A program made the translations under genes and the position numbers. From Basidiobolus meristosporus CBS 931.73 (lineage: Eukaryota; Basidiobolomycota; Basidiobolomycetes; Basidiobolales; Basidiobolaceae), in NCBI GenBank assembly GCA_002104905.1, contig MCFE01000757.1, positions 1-38,937 of the forward strand: 38,937 bases of DNA, in the 5' to 3' direction. A model generated the notes under the pieces. It searched no databases. It was given only the letters and a program-made list of their open reading frames with translations, and was not told where the DNA came from. Position 1 is the first letter of the stretch; each line of letters opens with the position of its first letter. Positions 33,125-38,937 of this stretch are shown here, in pieces.

Positions 33125-34009
33125 TTACTCTTCATAATGCTCCAGACACATTTCTCTCAGTGGATGTCTTCTTGTATGAACATACTGTGCATCAATAAGT
33201 ATCTTAACTATTTTACCTATTCTGCTGTTTTCTCCTACATATGACTTTCCTCTGTATTTACCTGCCAATATGCTGAATCTCTTCAGATATCCAAATGTGT
33301 GCTCTACCCTTACTCTGAAATGATTAAATATCTCATTGTAGAGCTTCTGCTTCCTGCTAAGCACACCATTCCTTGGCATCCTATAAGCTGTAATACATCC
33401 TAATCTCTGACAATTCTCTCCTATATAGGCTAAGTCTGCGATACATTTCTCCCCTCTACTGAATTCAGGATGATTCTCTACCCAGAGTGCTTTGTCATGC
33501 CTACTTCCAGCAAATGGCCCACTAAACCAGATGATATTACCCTCAATGTCAGACAGTGCTTGAAACTTCACGCAGTGTGCCTTGTACTTGCCAGAATAAA
33601 AGTGCCTCTGCCCTCTAGAAGGTCTGCTAATCCTCACTGGGAAGGTATCCAAAATACTCCTTATATGGAACCTGTTGCTGAACACTCTGGGATATGGAAG
33701 TCTATTGGAGCTTCTGAACCTAGTATTCCAAGCTTGCTCTAAGTCATTCATACCCTCTGCAAGGTGGTTCTCCATTGCTGTCAGCTGGGAATGAAAGCTT
33801 CTAGGACTTTTGTTGCCATGGATGGTGGGATGAAACCTTGTGGGGCAATAGTTCTTGTAATAGCAGAGAAGCTTAACAAGGGATCTCCTTGAGTAGATTG
33901 GGGTTGATGGTCCACAGTACTTGGTATAGATCTCCTCCAGTGTGTCAAAAGGAAATCCAGTAGTAGTGATGGGATTGATGAGAAAAGACCATTCAGAAGA
34001 GTAAGTCAT
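33125..34009 (-). CDS. PIF/Harbinger DDE transposase (DDE_Tnp_4 type), intact
   Basis: A single 294-aa frame carries the catalytic triad of the HARBI1-like nuclease: D121 (DTFPVRI), D192 (CIADLAY) and E236 (RVRVEHTFGYLKR). Typical flanking blocks are present: SRGQRHFYSGKYKAHCVKFQ, ALSDIEGNIIW, GPFAGSRHDKALW, and FSILAGKYRG near the end. The N-terminal third has a SRRSLVKLLCYYKNYCPTRF helical segment. The enzyme cuts at the terminal inverted repeats and makes a 3-bp target duplication, matching the ATT seen here. No stop or frameshift was found, so it may still be active. It is divergent from the second gene at 34369, with a shared upstream region at 34010-34368. Confidence 0.9.
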   Translation of the reverse strand: MTYSSEWSFLINPITTTGFPFDTLEEIYTKYCGPSTPIYSRRSLVKLLCYYKNYCPTRFHPTIHGNKSPRSFHSQLTAMENHLAEGMNDLEQAWNTRFRSSNRLPYPRVFSNRFHIRSILDTFPVRISRPSRGQRHFYSGKYKAHCVKFQALSDIEGNIIWFSGPFAGSRHDKALWVENHPEFSRGEKCIADLAYIGENCQRLGCITAYRMPRNGVLSRKQKLYNEIFNHFRVRVEHTFGYLKRFSILAGKYRGKSYVGENSRIGKIVKILIDAQYVHTRRHPLREMCLEHYEE

Positions 34010-34368
34010 ATTAAAATTGATGGATGATTGTATGGAGGCGGTATGAATCGATTCGGCGCGATCTGCGTTATTTATCTGATTTTTAACACATTTTGGTTAA
34101 ATCTCCATCAATTGCCATGTATCCCATCATTATGTCGCAAAAATCATCCGCAAACAATGCCTTGGTACTTCTATTTATGGTTTAATCATAGGTCTATAAT
34201 CAAATAGGAAATCTGCAATTGATGTGATCTGATCCGTGTCAACGCGATCCAAGATGCATCATGCATAATATATGGAAAATTCAACAATCACATTAGTTTT
34301 CATATATATTTCATATAAGACCAGGTTGATGCCAATATACTGCTGTATAAGTATCCAAATCTGTTGCT
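34010..34368. promoter_or_regulatory. Shared divergent promoter region of the Harbinger element
   Basis: This is a non-coding stretch of 359 bp between the start codons of the transposase (-) and the second gene (+). A TGTATAA box at about 34344-34350 lies about 20 bp before the plus-strand ATG. CpG content rises compared with the flanking LTRs. Confidence 0.4.
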
Positions 34369-36436
34369 ATGGTCCCCATACCAAGCCTCAACTCATCTTT
34401 AGTACAACCCAGACAAAACCCATCTCCTAGCTCACAAGCGCGGTCCGGACCGGAAAAGTTGATGTTGGATCCGTTTGAGTTCTCACCAAATGATTTTAGT
34501 ATGGCCCAAGTGTCTATGATGAGCCTTCATACAGATATTTGGGCACTACTGATTAATCTAGCAGAACTAGATACCTCAGAGAGTCGACAAAGATGGAAGA
34601 ATTTGAGTAGAAAGCTGTGGCATGAGTTCTACATCAAGATGCCAGCCGATGTATGTAAAAAGATATATAACAAGACAAGTATTGAAATCAAGAATGAGCT
34701 GAGAGTGAGGGGATTTGACGAAGAAGCTGCGCGGGAACAATTTTGCGTGCAATTTGCACAGTACGGCCGGACGCGTCCGTTCGTGCCTCAACTTTGGGAA
34801 CCAAAGAGATTTTGAATGAGTTTTTGCCTCAAATGACTAATGTACTACGTGATAATTAGTAGAGCTAAGTGGCTTCCGAGAGCAATATACACAGGACTCA
34901 TCCAGGCAACAGCTCCAAAGTATCAGACAGAGGGTAAGTGAATACCTTGAGGAATCAGATGGTGAGCTTCAGGAGGAAGAATACAGACCGCGAGCAACAT
35001 TGTCCAGATTGCGCCAGCATGCCTCGCTGGATTCCCTACCATCTCTTGCAACCACAGCGCGCCGGCGCACGTCAGTCCAGAGTACGCCAACACCCTTTAC
35101 CAGAACGCCCCGCGTCAAGTCAACGCGCATTGAGTCAACCTGCGTTGGGTCAACGCGCACGCTTCAGAGCAAAACTACGAGAAATCGCCAAACTGCTCAT
35201 TTAGACACAAGTCCATTGGAGCGGACCAAGTTGCGTCAACATGCAGCATGACATCAAACTCAGCCAAGGGCCATCTCAACGCGTCAAGGCGCGCCTGCGC
35301 TGTGGTAGGGTAAACATACCTCCCACAGACAAGTTTATTCATATAGTCATTATGATATACTTATCCATATTTTATCTTATCAGTATTATCCCATTCTTCT
35401 TTTGCCCATATTATCAGTTTTATCCCCATATGATGTTTACCCTGATTATTTATTAGCATTAGTTATCCCAGATGTTATTCAGCTTTGTGATCAGTAGATG
35501 TATCTATATAAGGCAAGTACCCGCGTCAGTACCTGTGACACATGATCTAGGTCTGTGTTACCATCCCTACCATTTCAATACCATATATGGTATTTCTATG
35601 TTGCACAGGTTTCAGACTACTGATTCCTGATTGGTTGAGAGTGCTGTGCCTTTTAGAACCTTCCAGGACATTCTTGGCATATTTTTAGCTCATAGTGATG
35701 TCATCAAGAATTCCACTGATACCTAGAATCTTCTAGAACCTTGTCATTAGTAATCACGTGGCAATCAGGAAAAGTATTTAAGGGAAAGCAATCCCTCATC
35801 AATAAATCATCCCTTCTATCAGTAACACTTCTACCTTATTGATTAGCAGTTGATCACTGCACCTGCCTTCAACAGTACATCTCAGACCTGCAATCAAGGA
35901 GCTTTTCAGGGTAGTGCACAAGACACACAGAGGCCTTTGGAGACACTTGGGCACCTAGGAAGCTAGAGAAGCAGGAGCTTTTACCATAGTGGCATATTGA
36001 CAAAGACACCAGCAGTTTAGACACAGAGGTTATTGCACCCATCAGACACCTCACACACCTTGAGTTGTGTAGTTTCTCCCAGGAGTACCTCTACACCACC
36101 ACAGCGTGTGCCGTCTTGCCTGACCATCAGCGAGTTACTTCTGGTGAACTGACTGATGATGACCAACATGAAGTGCCTCAACCACCGGAGCCTTTGGCAA
36201 GTAAAAGAACGCGTCAGCGCGTGGCACTACAGGCCGGTTCAGTTGGTTCAGTCGGAGCGATTCAGCGCGGCCAAGCTGCAGCATTGCACTCATCAACTAG
36301 GAGGCAAAATACTGACTACGAATACACAAGTAGCCAAGATGATAGTCAGCCAGGAAGTAGTATAGGTGTGCCAAGTGAGTCACTACCAAATGCTTCAGTA
36401 GTAATCCCTGTGAGAAAAAAACCCTGGAGAAGATGA
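34369..36436 (+). pseudogene. Second gene of the Harbinger element, interrupted by a solo LTR
   Basis: The first open segment (34369-34815, 148 codons) has a Pro/Ser-rich start and a helical, basic RQRWKNLSRKLWHEFY stretch. A second in-frame segment (about 34852-35254) is rich in Arg, Ser and Thr and holds five-residue repeats of STRIE/STCVG/STRTL type. A TGA at 35252 is followed by further readable sequence up to the LTR at 35301. After the LTR the frame continues at 36104 (CAVLPDHQRVTSGELTDD) and ends VRKKPWRR, stop at 36436. The joint between the first two segments needs an intron (acceptor near 34851) whose donor I could not fix. Harbinger elements usually code a Myb-like DNA-binding partner for the transposase. 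No Myb motif is clear, so that role is only by position. Confidence 0.55.
35301..36103 (+). repeat. Solo LTR, diverged subfamily, inserted in the Harbinger second gene
   Basis: It begins TGTGGTAGGG and ends CACCACCACA (803 bp). It has the same layout as the Gypsy LTRs in opposite plus-strand orientation: palindrome ATACCATATATGGTAT at 35578-35593, a CAATAAATCATCCCTT segment, and TTATTGCACCCA and TCTCCCAGG ends. It is shorter and clearly diverged from the 1.06-kb LTRs. The flanks GCGC and GCGT suggest a 4-bp duplication with one change. Confidence 0.8.
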
Positions 36437-37178
36437 TGCAATCGCTTTGAATTGCTCACATTTGTAATGATCCCGACAACCCTTTTTTTTGCGATCCAAA
36501 TTGAGCCATCGCAAATCAGTGATCATCAAATTTTTGATATAAGTAATATCAAGGTTGTCTCACATTTGAGACAGAACCCCTATAAATAAACACCCTGCAT
36601 ATATATACGTCATCTGTACTACCAGTGCAGCTATTGGATCTGTTTCGCACCTACACAATCGCTTGCGTGCTAGCTATGACACCTTGTCCAATCACTAGGA
36701 TCAGGGATTTACTTGCTCAATGGGCAAAATGGGATATTTAATGGCGAATCAGGTAGCTTTTTCAGTAGTCAATGAGCCAATTGGGGGCTGCCAGTTTCAG
36801 GATACTTTTGGACCAATTAACCACTGAGATACCGTCCAATTGGAGTGAGGGTAACCAAAATGGTAAGTATCAGTGTAGTTTATAGTGTGATACACATTTA
36901 TTTCCATTTACATTAAAGAAACATATCCAAATACCGGATTTTACCTGCCATTATAGCGGTATCCAATCGCGCACGTGATGCAAACATTACGAGTTGGCGT
37001 GATCATCCGCGCCGACCTCATCGTGTCAGATTGTGCCGTAGTGTGTGAGATCGTCCCGCATAGTGCGAAATTGTCCAAGAACGATCCTGCCTTCTGGTAG
37101 CTATAATATCACGCCCAATCCTTCTTTGCGACCGCGGATTGCGCCGCGCGCCCTGGCACGGTACAATGGAACAAGTCT
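36437..37178. other. Right subterminal region of the Harbinger element
   Basis: No gene is certain. A CTATAAATAA box at about 36580-36590 and a short open frame near 36676 (MTPCPITRIRDLL, stopped soon after) hint at a further small gene or exon. The last 200 bases are CpG-rich with repeated GATCGTCC/GATCATCC-like words and lead into the right terminal repeat. Confidence 0.4.
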
Positions 37179-37706
37179 ATTGATAAAAGGGATGATGATT
37201 TATTGTTGAGGGATAGCCTCCCTTATATACTTTTCTTACTGGCTAAGTGATTACTAATCATGGTGTTCCAGAAGGTTCTAGATATCAATAGAAGTCTTAA
37301 TTTCATCAGAATGACCTAAGAATGTTCTAAGTAGGTGCCAGAAGGTTCTAAGGGGCACAGCACATCCAACCAATCAGGAATCAGTATTCTGAAACCTGTG
37401 TAACATAGGGATACCATATATGGTATGGAAATGGTGGGGATGGTGACACAGGTTGATCATGTGTCACAGGTACTGGCGCGGGTACTTGCCTAATATAGAA
37501 GCACTTATAGCTAGCAATCTTATACAAAGTGAGGGGTAACTTATGCAATATGGTAAGCAGGTGTGATAGGCAACTGGCTTATGGGATAGTACTGATTGTG
37601 TAAGACAAATGGGATAAAACTAAAATAAATGTAGTAGAGATATAGGGAAGTAGAAAATGAGGGAACAAGCATGTCTGTCAGTAGGTGTCACTGTTACCCC
37701 ACTACA
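37179..37706 (-). repeat. Partial LTR, right piece of the LTR split by the Harbinger element
   Basis: Continues the LTR from ATTGATAAAAGG to the terminal CCCCACTACA, with the palindrome at 37411-37426. Together with 32851-32941 it makes one LTR lacking its first half. Confidence 0.88.
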
Positions 37707-37883
37707 GCGGCGTTAATTGGCAAGAACTGCATTTTTTTTTGCATACCTCCCTGTCTCAGGCTTGGGTAGATATTTTTCCCTTTACATTTTCCTTTACCAC
37801 TGCCAGGTCCTTCACTGCTACTTTGTCTGAATGCTTCTTGTGAAGAACTACATTTTCTTGTAGATAAATTCTGCTCTAACACA
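37707..37883 (-). pseudogene. Fragment of the accessory ORF wedged between two LTRs
   Basis: Reads on the minus strand as the basic C-terminal end of the accessory ORF (KGKCKGKNIYPSLRQGG) and matches 20070-20260. The frame begins inside the LTR to its right and ends in the LTR to its left, so both ends of this short open frame are LTR-derived. Not functional by itself. Confidence 0.6.
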
Positions 37884-38930
37884 TCAAGATATGTCCAGCA
37901 CTTCTCAAGTGTTTTGTGTGTGGGGTGTTCACTGGGTGCAATAACCTCTGGCAAAAGCTTGCTAGGAATACTGGTGTTCTGTCTCTAATCTAATGTGAAG
38001 GGGAATAAAGCCACAAGCTTGTCAAGGGAAAACTATTGAGCTACAATCCCCAACTTAGTTGGCATCATAACAAAAGTATATGCTGCATTCAGCGTCCTTT
38101 GAGATGACAATGTACTAAAGCTTCCAAAGTCAAAACAACTGTAAACTCCACCAGCAGGGACTTGATAAGAATGCAGCTGTGGTCAATAGTTACAAAGACA
38201 GAAAAGTATCTTTGCCTGTACAAGAACAAACTTGGGAAAGAATCAAATATAATAAAAGATACCTACTCTGAGTATTCCTCACAAGTAGTGCCTCCAAGGT
38301 CAGTTGGCAGTCAGTGCGGTTTCCTGGGAGTGTCCTGTGGTCTGGGGTTGAAAGTTCAGGTAGCAGCAGGTAGCAGTGATCATGCTAATCAACAAGTTGG
38401 TATATTGATAAAAGGGATGATGATTTATTGTTGAGGGAGAGCCTCCCTTATATACTTTTCTTACTGGCTAAGTGATTACTAATCATGGTGTTCCAGAAGG
38501 TTCTGGATATCAATAGAAATCTTAATGACATCGGAATGACCTAAGAATGCTCTAAGTAGGTGCTGGAAGGTTCTAAGAGGCACAGCACATCCAACCAATC
38601 AGGAATCAGTATTCTGAAACCTGTGTAACATAGGGACACCATATATGGTATGGAAATGGTAGGGATGGTGAAACAGGTTGATCATGTGTCATAGGTACTG
38701 GCGCAGGTACTTGCCTAATATAGAAGCACTTATAGCTAGTAATCTACATAAAGTGAGGGGTAACTTATACAATAAGGTAAGCAGGTGTGATAGTTAACCA
38801 GCTTATGGGATAGTACCTATTGGGTAAGACAAATGGGATAAAACTAAAATAAATGCAGTAGAGATATAGGGAAGTAGAAAATGAGGGAATGAGCACATCT
38901 GTCAGTGGGTGTCACTGTCACCCCACTACA
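37884..38930 (-). repeat. LTR of a second Gypsy copy
   Basis: Nearly full-length LTR in the same orientation as 25678-26750; only the first few bases (to about GGGAGAG) are missing at its left edge. Its palindrome copy at 38636-38651 has one change (ACACC). It ends CCCCACTACA at 38930. Confidence 0.88.
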
Positions 38931-38937
38931 TCCACCC
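38931..38937 (-). mobile_element. Start of a second Gypsy internal region (polypurine tract), cut by the window edge
   Basis: TCCACCC directly after the LTR equals the polypurine tract (reverse complement) beside the 3' LTR at 26750. A second minus-strand Gypsy element therefore continues beyond the window. Confidence 0.7.

Larger units (their letters stand above)
32942..37178. mobile_element. PIF/Harbinger DNA transposon, 4.2 kb, inserted in an LTR
   Basis: Ends are AGACTTGTTCC (32942) and GGAACAAGTCT (to 37178); similarity continues for about 15 more bases with mismatches. The target duplication ATT is present at 32939-32941 and 37179-37181, and removing the element restores the LTR reading seen in other copies. 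It carries an intact DDE transposase (-) and a divergent second gene (+), the usual two-gene plan of Harbinger elements. An 803-bp solo LTR (35301-36103) was inserted later into the second gene. Subterminal GGCACTAT repeats lie near the left end. Confidence 0.92.

Noticed and set aside
19108-38930. Repeated spaced units considered as a CRISPR-like array
   Set aside because: The repeats are long LTR copies and transposon pieces of unequal spacing in a eukaryotic genome, not short regular repeats with spacers.

Overview
This window is nuclear DNA from a filamentous fungus, most likely a basidiomycete and possibly a rust-type (Pucciniomycotina) one. The evidence is short introns (53-90 nt) with CTAAC-like branch sites, a gene with 14 small exons, a cytosolic eL30 ribosomal protein gene, a chitin deacetylase, a PKR1-type ER protein, and a transposon mix (Tnp2-type, PIF/Harbinger, Ty3/Gypsy) common in that group. 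The species cannot be named from sequence alone.

The left half (1-18.3 kb) is a host-gene compartment with ordinary CpG content. Seven protein-coding genes can be reconstructed: a secreted, tail-anchored chitin deacetylase (+, 2 exons, 3702-5004); eL30/RPL30 (+, with a 5'UTR intron, 5494-5829); a conserved-looking fungal protein of unknown function (-, 4 exons, 6133-7353); a membrane-anchored pectate-lyase-fold (beta-helix) protein (+, 2 exons, 8548-10438); a PKR1-like V-ATPase assembly factor (-, 2 exons, 10789-11144); a Gfo/Idh/MocA oxidoreductase (-, 14 exons, 12570-14729) that has lost the usual EKP lysine and appears to use a GC-AG intron; and a small two-TM protein (+, 3 exons, 16603-17037). 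No operon-like logic is expected. Two of the genes concern extracellular polysaccharide (chitin deacetylase, beta-helix protein), but nothing shows that they work together.

The right half (about 18.4-38.9 kb) is a nested transposon cluster that is visibly poor in CpG. From left to right it holds: partial reverse-oriented LTRs; one arm of a large inverted duplication of a Tnp2-type DNA transposon (accessory ORF and transposase divergently arranged); the rest of a degenerate Tnp2 transposase; the second arm, which carries a 211-bp MITE; a 7.2-kb Ty3/Gypsy element on the minus strand with about 1.06-kb LTRs and one continuous gag-pol frame broken by ten in-frame stops; an LTR split in two by a 4.2-kb PIF/Harbinger element with an intact DDE transposase; a solo LTR inside the second gene of that Harbinger element; and the LTR plus polypurine start of a second Gypsy copy running off the right edge.

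The most informative find is the pair formed by the Harbinger element and the 211-bp MITE. They share an 11-bp terminal inverted repeat and GGCACTAT-type subterminal repeats. Both are flanked by a 3-bp ATT duplication, and the MITE's empty site is preserved in the other arm of the Tnp2 duplication in the same window.
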